64,000 bases of DNA from Agapanthus africanus (GCA_030015575.1 CM057346.1:560858315-560922314); one strand, 5' to 3'; shown: positions 22,852-35,507, counted from the first letter of the stretch. The notes: generated by a model from the letters alone, not told the origin. Numbers and translations are program-made.

Positions 22852-25073
22852 TGTAGGGTTCCTAGGCACACTCAAGTGGTTCCACAAGGCATCAACCATG
22901 CCAAATTAAAATTTTCCGGTGCCGAGAAATCCTAGACTAGATCGTTAACTTAGAGTTTAGGCGAAACGAAATGAAAGTAAATCACATTTACACTAAGTGA
23001 ACGGAAATACAACCTTTGTAAATCCGGTCCTCCACTTCCTTAGCTCCATGATGATGTCCCTCCGCTGCGATCATCGGATCCCGGACTCTAGCGATGGTTT
23101 CGTCGAAGAAATGATCGGGCTAGGTCGTCGACTTCGATGCCGAAGATGATCTACGTCGAGGCAACTCAAGATCAAGCTCCAACTTCACCAAGTCATGAAA
23201 CTTGTGAAGAAAACACCTTATACTACATGGCAAGTGGTAGAGGATGAAGAAATAGGAAGTGGGTTCACTTTGGATTTGGATTTCTCACTTGGAATCATCA
23301 CTTGATTATTTCTAGCAAGGGTTTTCTTTCTTCTTCAAGAAGAAGAAGAAGAAAGAAATGGAAAAATGAATTAATTAAAATAGAAAATCAAGTGACCCTT
23401 ATCATATTGCAACCATGGGTGAGTTAACAAGTGTAGAGAATAAACTAGGGTTTAGTTAAAATGGTTAGGTCAAGGAAAGAAACAAAATGGTTATGACTTT
23501 CAAAGCTTCATGAAGCTTCATGTGTAAAACAAAACAAGCCACCATTTTATTTCTTGCCAAAATAAATAAATAAATAAATGAATAAGTAAATAAAGCAAAT
23601 GAAATGAAACCCTAACCATTTACAAAACATTGTTTAAATCAAACATACACCCAAGTTTGCATGTATCATCAAACATGATACAATCTTGTGCACAAAAATA
23701 TATCACATATACAATGTGCACAAACAAGTGAGAAAAACATCTTAAGTGAACCAATATTAGTTAATGTAAAGTAATATATCAAATATATAATTATACATTA
23801 AATCATTAAATCAACACTTGATTTAACGATCCGGTCATACTGCATATAACCGACTAATATCAATAGTAACAACTTATCGAATCAACACTTGATCCGATAA
23901 CCCGGCTATATTGCATATAACCGATCAATGTCATAAATCGCAAGAATCGAATACAGTATCACATACTGGTATTATTCTCGGTCCCGCACATATCTCATAT
24001 GCGCTCCTATTTCGTTTCGCTTGAGCCAGAAAACCTCTGTGTAGGATTCTAAAGACCCGTCAATACGTCGGCAGCAGATGATGATCATATCAAGCACCCA
24101 CAAGCCGCAAGCGGTCTGCTAAACGTAACGGCCACCCAAGTATTAAGCGATCAGAAGATCGACGAGCAAGCCCGCTCACACTCCTGTGAATCCAACCAGT
24201 AACACTTACCGTACAGTCCGGTCTGATCGTCTGATATGTTGCATATCTCGCCTAGGGGTGGTAAACGTCAGACCCCAGCAGCTCGATAAGTCGTGTCGAT
24301 ATGAGGTCTATAACAGTTCGAGAAACTACTGGTAACACTTACCAGTAAATCTCAGCAACCCTGGCCAGGGATTTCCGGTTATAGCCAATCGAACACAGCG
24401 CAACATCAACTCCCTATACCGGGAGAGACGAATCCCCTCCTATCGCTCATTGCCTCCATGTGATTCGGGACTGTACCCAAAAACCACCGTTTTGCATGCC
24501 CTCTTGGACGTGGTAAGGTGGAAATCAAAGCACAGTGGGAATCACGCAAGACTCTATGACGATCTCGGGTCAACAGACTACTCTGTACCAGTGTCACCAG
24601 AGAACTGTCATCTGACGTAAGGTATAATAGCATCTGGGAGTTCTCGGCGAGTCCGTCCAGTGTACCCAGTCTCCACTGAGCACCCGTATATCATCTCTGA
24701 TGTCAAACACCAATGGATATGGGATCATCCATCGCCCATCTGTATGGGTCAAGAAGGTATACGCTAGTCTACACTGGTATATCGATGCCCTGTCTCGATA
24801 TACCCATGACTAGGGACCTTGAAGGATGTACTTATGGACTACCATGTCCCCACTAGTATGATCCGCATCATAGTCCAGGTAGTCAAGTACACATCCTAAG
24901 GGCTTTACCAACATGTAACAGAAAGACAATCAGTATACACGTTAAGGTAAAGATCAACCAGATAGCATACTATCATGTCGAGCAAGAAAGTCCTCCCTAT
25001 ATATGTCCAAGCATCCACTACAATATACATCCTATGTATAGTAATGGCCTCTAGGGCATATATATAACTAACA
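22852..25073 (-). repeat. LTR of B (3' LTR in element orientation)
   Basis: TGTAGGGTTCC start and ATAACTAACA end on plus, pairing with 31027-33248. Keeps the serial palindromes of the A LTRs, for example TTAAATCAA arms near 23810. Confidence 0.92.
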
Positions 25074-25084
25074 ATCTCCCACTT
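25074..25084 (-). promoter_or_regulatory. Polypurine tract of B
   Basis: The minus strand reads AAGTGGGAGAT directly before TGTTAG, identical to element A. Confidence 0.8.
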
Positions 25085-25089
25085 GCACT

Positions 25090-26144
25090 AGGGCCATCTG
25101 TAGCAGTGGTTGTAGTATCTCATACTCAACCATCCCATAAAAGTCTCTCTCTGGGAAAAGGCCTTTGTGAGTGGATCCGCCGTGTTGTCCTCTGAGTTTA
25201 CTCTCCTAACCTCGATCACCCTGGAGATCAACTATCTCCATAATCAGGTGACACTGCCTCAGAATATGTCTGGATCACTGATGGGACGGACATTCCTAGG
25301 CCTAAGCCACAACTCCATTGTCACACAATGGGAGGAACTAAGTTCATCTCATGAACTAATATACACCCAGACAGCCTCTTTGGTAGCATCTTAAGTAGCG
25401 ATGTATCCAGCCTTTATCGTCTAGTAAGCCACGGTATCTAGCTTGGAACTCTTCCAACATTCCGTCCCTCCACTGAGGGTAAAGACAATGCCTGTGACTG
25501 ACATTCAGTCGTCCTTATCACCCTGGAACACTTCCAGTGATTCTCCCCAGGATCAGTTGATACCATCTCACTTCAACTAGTGAGAATCCTAACATCCATT
25601 TAGATCTATCTCATAGATCCAAAACCCAGGATTTAGTAGGTATCACTTTGATCCTTTGTGGAGAATCATTGTGATAAGCGGAGATTGATCGAGCGTAGCA
25701 TAGGAAGCTCCTTCCCTATCAAGAGTATGTCATCCACGTACTCTACGAGGATCACCACCATACTCCCTACTACCTTTTTGTATATACAAGGTTCATCTAC
25801 CATTTTGATGATGTCAAACTCTTTGACTAATCCATTAAAACAGATGTTCCAACTCCGCGATGCCTGCTTTATCACATAAAACATCTTGCACACGTTTCCG
25901 CTGCTCCCACTGTCTATGAAGCCCTCTGACTGTGTACTTACAGACTCTCTTTTCTGAAACATCATTTTAGAAAAACAGTCATGACACCCAACCGCCAGAT
26001 ATCGTAGTCATGGTATGTAGCCGTGGTAAGTAGGATCCGGATGGACTTAAGCATAGCCATTGGAAAAAGTTTCATCATTATCCACGCTTGGTCGATGACG
26101 AAAACTTTTAACAAGTCTAGCTTTGAAAGTCTCAACTTTTCCAT
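25090..26144 (-). pseudogene. pol: Copia RT and RNase H remnant of B
   Basis: RT blocks read MLKSIRILLTTATYHDYDIW (25962-26144), then IKQASRSWNICF and YVDDILLIGKEL (25666-25965). Towards 25090 lie RNase H remnants, with the RRVDSEDNTADPL-type box recognisable near the polypurine tract. Frame changes separate the blocks. The catalytic YVDD is retained. Confidence 0.88.
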
Positions 26145-26327
26145 CTACACCAAGTAATCTTCTCAAGATATACTTGCTCCTGATGGGGATTTAACCCTTC
26201 AGATAAAGCAACCAAAGTCCATACTTTGTTGGTGTATAAGGATTCCATCTCAGATCAGTAAGCATCCAGCCATTCTTACAGAGTCTCTTCTCTCGATGGC
26301 CTGCTCGAAACTAGTTGGGTCATCATC

Positions 26328-27260
26328 TCATGATGCATTTCTCGCTCCCACTGTCATCGAGAAACCGAAGTATCTCTCAGGCGGATGAGAAACCCTACCA
26401 GATCGGCGGAGAGACTGAGGTTCGTCGGGAACTATTGAATCCTTTGGTTCTGTCAAATTATCAGATGCAGTTTTGTATAGCTGGAACCTTTCCAGTTCTA
26501 CAGAACTGACCTTGCCTCGATCTTGTCCGGATTTTGCTTTTGACATAGGCCGGAAAACCCCAAATCTTAACTTACTTAAGAGATAGGCTCCTCCCATACC
26601 ATATCTTATATGGAGTGGTAGGCACTGATTTGATTCGAACCCAATTCAATAGACATGCAACTTCTCAAGTGCATAACCCCCTTAAAAGAAACAGGTAACT
26701 CAGTAATACTCATCATAGAGCACACCATATCATATAGGGTGTTATTGCTCCGCACTGATACACCGTTGTGCTGTGGTGTATTCAGAGGAGTAACACTGAG
26801 AGAGAACCTCATTCTCCTTTAGAATAGTCCAGGAATGCCATGCACAAGTATTCTCCTCCCTGATCTTATCAAAGGACATAATACTTATACCCGTATTTTG
26901 GTTCTTTACTTCTAACTTATATTCTGTGAATATCTCAAAAGGTTCGGACTTGTATTTCAACAGGAACATATGTCTGAATCTTGAGAGATCATCAGAGAAC
27001 GTAATGAAATATAAAGAACCGGTCCTGGTATGTGCAGACAGGAGACCTTACATACATCATCATGTATCAGTCCCAAGAGTTCACCAACTCTTTCTCTGTT
27101 TCCAATAAACAGAGCTATGGTCATCTTATCTTTGTGACATGACTGGCAAGTTTCACAAGATGTAAATTCAAACTGATTTAAATATGCATCTAAAATGTAA
27201 CTTCAGCCAGTCGGGTCGCATTGATATGACCTAGTCTTCAATGCCTCTAGAAGGATTCTT
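26328..27260 (-). pseudogene. pol: Copia integrase and GAG-pre-integrase remnant of B
   Basis: On minus, RLGHINATRLAE (about 27205-27245, preceded by a stop) opens the GAG-pre-integrase block. FESCQTCHKDKM follows, then catalytic-core fragments in shifting frames, including MFLLKYKSEPFEIFTEYKLE (26910-26969), TPLNTPQHNGVSVRSNNTL (about 26730-26790), and the RT linker QSLRRSGRVSHPPERYFGF. The blocks match angiosperm copia integrase order, but no single frame spans it. Confidence 0.85.
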
Positions 27261-27484
27261 TCATTTCTGAACTCTTCCTCTTGTGTGTGTTCTGTATACT
27301 AGGAACTGTAGTTTGATTTAGAACGTTAACGCTTTTAGATAACGTGCCTGATCCGATCAACTTTTGATATAGGAAATGTTCAAAACATTATCCAACAATA
27401 CAAAATTTTATCATTTCTTTACTTATAAAGAGACTGGTATGATTTTGTATATCAGGTTCGGTATCTAATAGCATTTGTTCAGAA

Positions 27485-27841
27485 TCAATGTATTTGTAAT
27501 ACAGGGTGACAGTGACCAACAGACCTGGCTGCAACACTTGCACCGTTTTCTGTCTCATGAAACTTATCACCCGTTCTCAGTTTTCTACCTTTCTGTAGCC
27601 CTATGTAACAGATTACATATCTGGGATCCTGATCCGGTATCAAATACCCAGAACGTAGAGGATACAGAGAAACAGTTCTTTGTAATGAACACACCCGAAG
27701 GAGATGCATCATATGCACTTTCTTCGTTTGGGCGGCACGGGAATTCTGGTAATCCCCTATTTCCTGCTCGGTCTTATAACAATTATAAGTTGGAGCGGGA
27801 CCAACGTTCCCCAGCTCAGTATAATAAGCGGGTTCGGTCAA
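27485..27841 (-). pseudogene. Copia protease-region remnant of B
   Basis: The 118-codon minus frame runs parallel to the protease region of A (GNVGPAPTYNCYKTEQEIGD, then ETENGASVAARSVG). The active-site segment is out of frame here, so the protein is broken. Confidence 0.65.
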
Positions 27842-28314
27842 TATCCGTATTATTATCTTGATTAAGGCGTGATATGGTCGGTACCTGGAGAGAGAGAGAA
27901 GAAAATACTCAGCGTATGCTCTTGCAAGATTAGATTGGTTATATATTTTATCTAATCAGGATGGCTCCCACTGTTTTTATCAAATCTTCCTTCAAACCCT
28001 AAAAGGAAAGACTAGCCGGGATTAATTACACGCTACAAGTTCGCCAATCTTTCAGCCAGGCCAGTGTCGGTATTTTGAGGGAGGTCCTCCGTGCTTTCGC
28101 ACGAACCTAATTAATGTAAACCTCGTTTTCCCAGAGGCATAACCTCGTTAACACCTTTCTAGACACCTACTTGATCGGCTAATTGTAATGTGTAAAACTC
28201 TCCCAGGAGTAACAATTACTCCCAGCGGGTATCGGGATCCAACTATCTCATAGAAGGTATGCAATCTCATTGCAAATTTCAACACTTGAAATTCCCGATA
28301 ATATTTTGCCCCAA

Positions 28315-28529
28315 ACGATCTATGACCTTGACAAGGTCAACAAACCATAGACCGTAAGTCAAGTTCAACCCGTCATTTATTGATTGAATCAAACCCACCC
28401 GCACGACCCTTGACAAGGTCAACAAGGCCGTACGACTACCCTAACCCAATCTGCATCATATGCATAAGCAGATAAATACTGGTTAGCTACCGCACACTGC
28501 GCCTTGACAAGGTCAACAAACGCAGCACG
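28315..28529 (-). ncRNA. Three hairpins with a shared loop (element B)
   Basis: Core CCTTGACAAGGTCAACAA three times. Stems are 28315-28324 with 28346-28355, 28400-28407 with 28427-28434, and 28493-28501 with 28521-28529. The inner TTGAC/GTCAA stem is perfect. Versus A, stem 3 changes an A-T to a G-C pair and stem 1 a G-C to an A-T pair. Confidence 0.55.
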
Positions 28530-28667
28530 AATACTAAGCAGGACTTATCTAAAATGACGGAGGGCTACGACAGGTTTTTCTGAAAACCTATTGCGTAATG
28601 AACTTGATATCGTCGTAGGATCGAATGAATTTTGAAATGGAGTGTTTTTTAGGCTTTTCTAGTTTTG

Positions 28668-28905
28668 CTAAAGGGGTCACTCCCGGTGAAGGGATCGTCG
28701 GCCCTTTCCTCGTCGAATGAGGTGCGGGATATATCATATATATCGCTGTGCAAAGCAGAAACTATAGAAGCTATCAAAAAACAAACCGAGTGTGTAGCAT
28801 CTGCCAGTTATTGCTAAAGGGGTCACTCCCGGTGAAGGGATCGCGGCCCTTTCCTCATCGAATAAGGTGCAGGATATATCATATATACCGCTGTGCAAAG
28901 CAAGA
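28668..28905 (-). repeat. Duplicated structured module (element B)
   Basis: Two copies as in A. Here AAAGGG pairs with CCCTTT in both (28670-28675 with 28702-28707; 28816-28821 with 28847-28852), a compensated change from the A-T pair in element A. Confidence 0.7.
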
Positions 28906-31012
28906 ACTGTAGCTACCTATTTTAATTTTTGAAATTCGATTCCACAACATCTTTAGGTTTCTTTTATTTCATTAATCTCATTAATTAAGTCCCATCATTT
29001 AAGTACCTAAACATCACAGATAAATACGACGTACACTTATGCCATCCGCATTCGCCTCGATGTCCCCTCGTGCACCGTTAGGTTAGGTAACTAACGGCAG
29101 AGCGGGGCAGGGCTAGCGCGGGTGTAAAACATAAGTAACGCCTATATAATATATCATATATACTATATATAGTATCCATCACAGAACATATCACATGATC
29201 ACATCACAGATATCGCAGCAGAAGAAACATATGAAATATTGGATATACTAGGACGTCCGTGTTTTCAATACGAGCCAGTATAAAACAGGATTCCACGGTC
29301 ATGATGAATAGCCAATCCCACACCCCTAGACCCCTACGAGAGCGGCAAGCAACCCTACCAATTCTAGAGTTAGGAGACCCGGACTCGACTCCTCGAGTTG
29401 GTCTCCCACTGGACTCCAGAACCCGGTTACTTGTGCTCCCCTCCTTGGGTCTTTCCTAGTGCGGAAAAGTAAATAATATACAAAAGGTGACATCTTCCGC
29501 AACCTGGAAGTGCCCCAATAAAAGAATATTACATACAAGATTTTACATGAATGAAAATGAAAAACACTCATCTCACATAAAAAAAACCCCGGCTATTCAA
29601 ACACGACGATCCAATATAACATATCCAGCAACACATAACATCACATGTCATCAACGTAAGTAAACATGCGTATCCTAATTGTCGTTGACATATAGCAACG
29701 AAACCGGCGATATCACATATTACACTTACGGTCGCAGAAAAGAAAGTGTAAAACTACAACAGTTGGAATCCGCAACCTTCTTTAGACATCGCATGCCTAA
29801 TCAAATGAAATACTTAGACATCGCATGCCTAACAATTATAAACCCCGCATTTTAATCTCATTATCGAAAACACTTTTCAATATCAAGTCGAACAATTCAA
29901 CAAGATTCCCGACATCCTGATCGAATGCTCGTCGCAAACTTTAGTAAACGGCCGCACCCCCGATACCGTCGACGAAGTGCACCAAGGCGGAACACCGCTA
30001 CCGCGAGCACCCGAACGGATGCTTTCGGCGACGGGGTTCTCCTAAAGTCACTTGGTCGGGGCTAAGGGATATAGCTGTCTATTAAGTTTATCCTGCGAGT
30101 ATCCGCGTACGCTACGTGATTGCGACGGACTTTTGATCGCATCAAAATTCCGTGGCAACCGATCATTTGAGACTAAAGTGCTATGTTTATAACATTCATA
30201 TTAGTTATCTCATAACTACTTGTGAATTCCAATTATTGTATCACATTCCAGATAAATAGAAAATGTTAAACTTTCCGATCGAACAATCAAACACCCAAGT
30301 TTTCCCGAAACAGATCAACACATGAAATAGGTTTAAAAACATTCACTTCATGCCTCAGTACCAACAGTCCAGCCGTAGAAGGGCCAAGCCAACGCCTCAC
30401 ATGTGGCACGCCGTACTGCCCCAAACCCTAAGGTTCAAAGGGCAGTTCAAGACGGTCACATAATCGAGTTAAGGTTTGTTGTCTTCTAGAGGGTCCATCG
30501 CGTTACTTGCACTACTTAGAACGTTCTTAAACTACGGAAAGATCCAACAATTGGAAATTTCCCGGCAGGGGAAAAAATGGGTATTTATATCCAGTCGAAC
30601 TTTTCAACATTTTCAAAAATTATCCGGAAAAACACGGACGAAGTTAAACTTCCCGATCGAAACACCGAGTCCCCAATACAACCCAGAAAACTCAACTCTT
30701 GAGTACAGATTAAAAATTTCCAGAAAAAACAGTACTACAACATAGGAATTACTGTGCAAAAATCTATGAAAGAGGCGACCGTACGGCCGCGGAACCGCCG
30801 CAATAGCCTGCTATTGCCGTGGTTCGGCGGCGCTTTGATCGATTTAGGCGTTTTGCACAGTAACTCCTAGAAAACCCTGCTGATTTTTCTGCATATTTTT
30901 AATTTGGAAAAACCCCAGTTTTGAAAAAATGTACAGAGAAGGGTTTTAAACTAGAGTTTCGGGTTCGATCGGACTTCTAACATCGTCTACACTTCGCCTA
31001 AGGCTCTAGCTA

Positions 31013-31025
31013 GGCTCTAATACCA
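31013..31025 (-). promoter_or_regulatory. Primer-binding site of B
   Basis: The minus strand reads TGGTATTAGAGCC one base after the LTR end at 31027, one base different from A. Confidence 0.85.
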
Positions 31026-31026
31026 C

Positions 31027-33248
31027 TGTAGGGTTCCTAGGCACACTCAAGTGGTTCCACAAGGCATCAACTATGCCAAATTAAAATTTTCCGGTGCCGA
31101 GAAACCCTAGACTAGATCGTTAACTTAGAGTTTAGGCGAAACGAAATGAAAGTAAATCACATTTACACTAAGTGAACGGAAATACAACCTTTGTAGATCC
31201 GGTCCTCCACTTTCTTAGCTCCATGATGATATCCCTCCGCTGCGATCATCGGATCCCGGACTCTAGCGATGGTTTCATCGAAGAAATGATCGGGCTAGGT
31301 CGTCGACTTCGATGCCGAAGATGATCTACGTCGAGACAACTCAAGATCAAGCTCTAACTTCACCAAGTCATGAAACTTGTGAAGAAAACACCCTATACTA
31401 CATGGAAAGTGGTAGAGGATGAAAAAATAGGAAGTGGGTTCACTTTGGATTTGGATTTCTCACTTGGAATCATCACTTGATTATTTCTAGCAAGGGTTTT
31501 CTTTCTTCTTCAAGAAGAAGAAGAAGAAAGAAATGGAAAAATGAATTAATTAAAATAGAAAATCAAGTGACCCTTATCATATTGCAACCATGGGTGAGTT
31601 AACAAGTGTAGAGAATAAACTAGGGTTTAGTTAAAATGGTTAGGTCAAGGAAAGAAACAAAATGGTTATGACTTTCAAAGCTTCATGAAGCTTCATGTGT
31701 AAAACAAAACAAGCCACCATTTTATTTCTTGCCAAAATAAATAAATAAATAAATGAATAAGTAAATAAAGCAAATGAAATGAAACCCTAACCATTTACTA
31801 AACATTGTTTAAATCAAACATACACCCAAGTTTGCATGTATCATTAAACATGATACAATCTTGTGCACAAAAATATATCACATATACAATGTGCACAATC
31901 AAGTGAGAAAAACATCTTAAGTGAACCAATATTAGTTAATGTAAATTAATATATCAAATATATAATTATACATTAAATCATTAAATCAACACTTGATTTA
32001 ACGATCCGGTCATACTGCATATAACCGACTAATATCAATAGTAACAACTTATCGAATCAACACTTGATCCAATAACCCGGCTATATCGCATATAACCGAT
32101 CAATGTCACAAATCGCGAGAATCGAATACAGTATCACATACTGGTATTATTCTCGGTCCCGCACATATCTCATATGCGCTCCTATTTCGTTTCGCTTGAG
32201 CCAGGAAACCTCTGTGTAGGACTCTAAAGACTGGTCAATACACCGGCAGCAGATGATGATCATATCAAGCACCCACAAGCCGCAAGCGGTCTGCTAAACG
32301 TAACGGCCACCCGGGTATTGAGCGATCAGAAGATCGACGAGCAAGCCCGATCACACTCCTATGAATCCAACCAGTAACACTTACCGTACAGTCCGGTCTG
32401 ATCGTCTGATATGTCGCATATCTCGCCTAGGGGTGGTAAACGTCAGACCCCAGCAGCTCGATAAGTCGTGTCGATATGAGGTCTATAATAGTTCGAGAAA
32501 CTACTGGTAACACGTACCAGTAAATCTCAGCAACCCTGGCCAGGGATTTCCGGTTATAGCCAATCGAACACAGCGCAACATCAACTCTCTATACCGGGAG
32601 AGACAAATCCCCTCCTATCGCTCATTGCCTCCATGTGATTCGGGACTGTACCCAAAAACCACCGTTTTGCACGCCCTCTTGGACGTGGTAAGGTGGAAAT
32701 CAAAGAACAGTGGGAATCACACAAGACTCTATGACGATCTCGGGTCAACAGACTACTCTGTACCAGTGTCACCAGAGAACTGCCATCTGACGTAAGGTAT
32801 AATACCATCTGGAAGTTCTCGGCGAGTCCGTCCAGTGTACCCAGTCTCCACTGAGCACCCATATATCATCTCTGATATCAAACACCAATGGATATGGGAT
32901 CATCCATCGCCCATCTGTATGGGTCGAGAAGGTATACGCTAGTCTACACTGGTATATCGATGCCCTGTCTCGATACACCCACGACTAGGGACCTTGAAGG
33001 ATGTACTTATGGACTACCATGTCCCCACTAGTATGATCCGCATCATAGTCCAGGTAGTCAAGTACACATCCTAAGGGCTTTACCAACATATAACAGAAAG
33101 ACAATCAGTGTACACGTTAAGGTAAAGATCAACCAGATAGCATACTATCATGTCGAGCAAGAAAGTCCTCCCTATATATGTCCAAGCATCCACTACAATA
33201 TACATCCTATGTATAGTAATGGCCTCTAGGGCATACATATAACTAACA
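31027..33248 (-). repeat. LTR of B (5' LTR in element orientation)
   Basis: 2222 bp, the same length as its partner, ending ATAACTAACA and followed by TSD CTTCC. Confidence 0.93.
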
Positions 33249-33253
33249 CTTCC

Positions 33254-35507
33254 CCGATTCAACCATGCACACCCATGTAACCCCTTCGGCCACCCTTCTA
33301 TCGCCGTCGTCCCTTATCGCCGACCACCTGTCGGCCTCCCTGCGTCATCATCCCCATCTCTCCTCTTCCCTCTCTCCAAACACCCAGAAACCCCTGCAAG
33401 AACCTATGCCTGCAACCCACTGTGGCCATCTTTCTGTCCCATCGCCGGAGCCCCGACCACCTTGCCGACCATCCCAACCTCATCACCCCTTGCAGCCTCC
33501 TCTGACCCAGAGCCAAACCAGAGACCCCCCAGCCTTCTTCTCCTTTCTCTTTCTTCTCCTTCTTCTTGTTCTTCTTGGTTTTCTTGTTTTCATATTTTTC
33601 CGGTGATCGCCGGAGACCCGTTGTCGTCGACACCCTCTGTCCTCGCCTTTGTTCCAAACCCCAGAGGCACACCATCTTCTTCTTCTTCTTTCTTATTGTT
33701 TTTCTTTCTTTTTCTCTTTCTTGATCCGTGTTTCCTGACGATCGCCGGAACCGTGCCGCTGCCAACAATCCGAGCAACCCTGTGGACGTTCCTAACCAGC
33801 GTGGTCACTCTCTTTCATTGCCCGGTCCTGTTCCGTATGCGCGAGCGTGCATCGAGACTTTTACCGACATTGGACGCTGCGTACGCATTCCGTTTTGTGA
33901 TCCGTTTAGGCAAGTTTATCTTGCTACATGCTACATTACTTTATATACATCTATTTTAATAAATATAATACTGGTATTTCAAATTATACACCCCATGTTT
34001 ACTTTTACAGTTTTCGACAACCGTCTGCATCCATACGTGTTACTTTACATCTAGCGCATGCAAACTTAGCTTGTTACATACAATATTACAATATACTGTA
34101 TCCAATGGAATATTTACATCTCATATTGCTTAGTTGTACATCCCACATTTCCCCTTTATAATTTTACTGTTTTCGGGATACCCGTTTGCATCCATCTCAT
34201 TTAAAATATATAGTACTGCATTTATAGATCACGTTAATTCATATTATTATTGTATTAACACCCCATTTTTAATAAAGTGCATCCTAATTAGTATTGGAAC
34301 TATAAATGTAACCCTAATCGATAATTGTGAATCCATATCATTGATTTTATATCTATTTGCATACCATGTCACATTATTTCATTTTATTGTTATATTAGTA
34401 CTCTATACTTGATTTTGTGCACCCATACTTGTTACAGTTTGATTATGAGCACCCACTCGATACTTGTGTACTACTTGACATGACCTGATACACTACTACT
34501 GACATGACTTGATACTTGTGCACTACTTGACATGACTTGATACTTGTACACCACCTGACATGACCTGATGTACCACAGCTTGACATGTTACCTGATCTTG
34601 TTACTAATGCCGACAATCTTGACCTGTTGTCCCTACGGACATTTCCTGTTGTCCCTATGGACATTTCCTGTTGTCTATACAGACAAACATGTTCTTGCTT
34701 GATCCTATGTTGATATTAGCTCCAGATTTACCAATACCTGACTTGAACACATAACCTTGGGGGTATGGGGAAATCAAAAGTGTAAACTAAAGTGTAGCTT
34801 ACAAGGGTATTACTTAATCTGTGATCCCGGGGGATAACGGGACAAAATCATTCGTGATTCTTACTTGATCCGTGGTCCCGGGGGATAACGGGACAGAGTC
34901 ATTCATGACTCCCACTACCTGATCCGTGGTCCCGGGGGATAACGGAACATATAGTGGATTACTCAAATTGATTTCAAATAACTTTAGAGTAGATAACCCT
35001 ATAGCACAGTTGAGACTACTCACTGCACCTCACCTATAATATATCCTGTTCACTGATCTATATTCATGTTACTGCTTATTTCCTGATAACTTGTTATTGT
35101 TCATGCCTGTATATTTCATTACACCCTGCTTGCTTAGAATTATTGATATTATGACGCACTAACATCTAGGTTTTGCATGGCCCAGATCCCTTATCTTTTT
35201 CGCAGGCTGATCAGGAGTACTTCCGCCGTCAGGCCGGGCAGTGAAGATCCTGTTAGTATCCAGTTAGTTCGGTTACTTCCGTACTTTCCAGATTATTATT
35301 ATTTATTGGATCTTTTGCTTCCGCATTATTTTATTCTTGACTCGTTTATTCTGGCTCATGGACATATACTAGATAGTTTATTTTCCTGTTGTTGATATCT
35401 ATAGACAGTCGTTATGTGACTGTGGAGGGATGTTTCCTATCCACAGGTAGCATGGTTGGCTCTGTCACGTGCCTATCTTAGCACACTCTAGGAAGCGGGG
35501 CGTGACA
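33254..35507 (+). repeat. 3' LTR of K, last segment
   Basis: Matches 5389-7597. Differences include three rather than two copies of the GTCCCG/CGGGAC unit (34820-34950) and an extra copy of a TTCCTGTTGTCCCTA unit (34622-34675). Ends GCGTGACA, followed by TSD GTTTC at 35508-35512. Confidence 0.92.

Larger units (their letters stand above)
27850..31012 (-). other. Non-coding internal region of B in place of gag
   Basis: Parallels 17380-20546 of A with high similarity and again lacks a gag frame. It holds the three hairpins and the duplicated module. Short frames such as 29326-29571 have partly matching counterparts in A but no recognised domain. Confidence 0.6.
22852..33248 (-). mobile_element. 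Ty1/copia element B (Angela/BARE-like), complete with two LTRs
   Basis: 10,397 bp with two 2222-bp LTRs (22852-25073 and 31027-33248) and TSD CTTCC (22847-22851 and 33249-33253). Same orientation and layout as A: polypurine tract beside the left LTR, primer site beside the right, decayed pol between, gag absent. Internal sequence is close to A, but the LTR half near TGTAGGG is clearly more diverged, so A and B are different subfamilies. Confidence 0.93.
4080..35507 (+). mobile_element. Ty3/gypsy chromovirus K (Tekay/Del-like), nested and defective
   Basis: LTRs begin TGTAACACCC/TGTAATACCC and end GCATGTCA/GCGTGACA, with matching 5-bp TSDs. The 5' LTR is 3518 bp. The 3' LTR adds up to about 3541 bp once insertions A and B are removed. 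The internal region is only 3607 bp: an initiator-Met primer site, the C-terminal end of protease, RT, RNase H, integrase and a decayed chromodomain. gag and most of protease are missing, so the copy could move only with proteins from another element. Domain order PR-RT-RH-IN-chromodomain places it in the chromoviruses; Tekay/Del is inferred from the long LTRs and the chromodomain wording. Confidence 0.9.
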
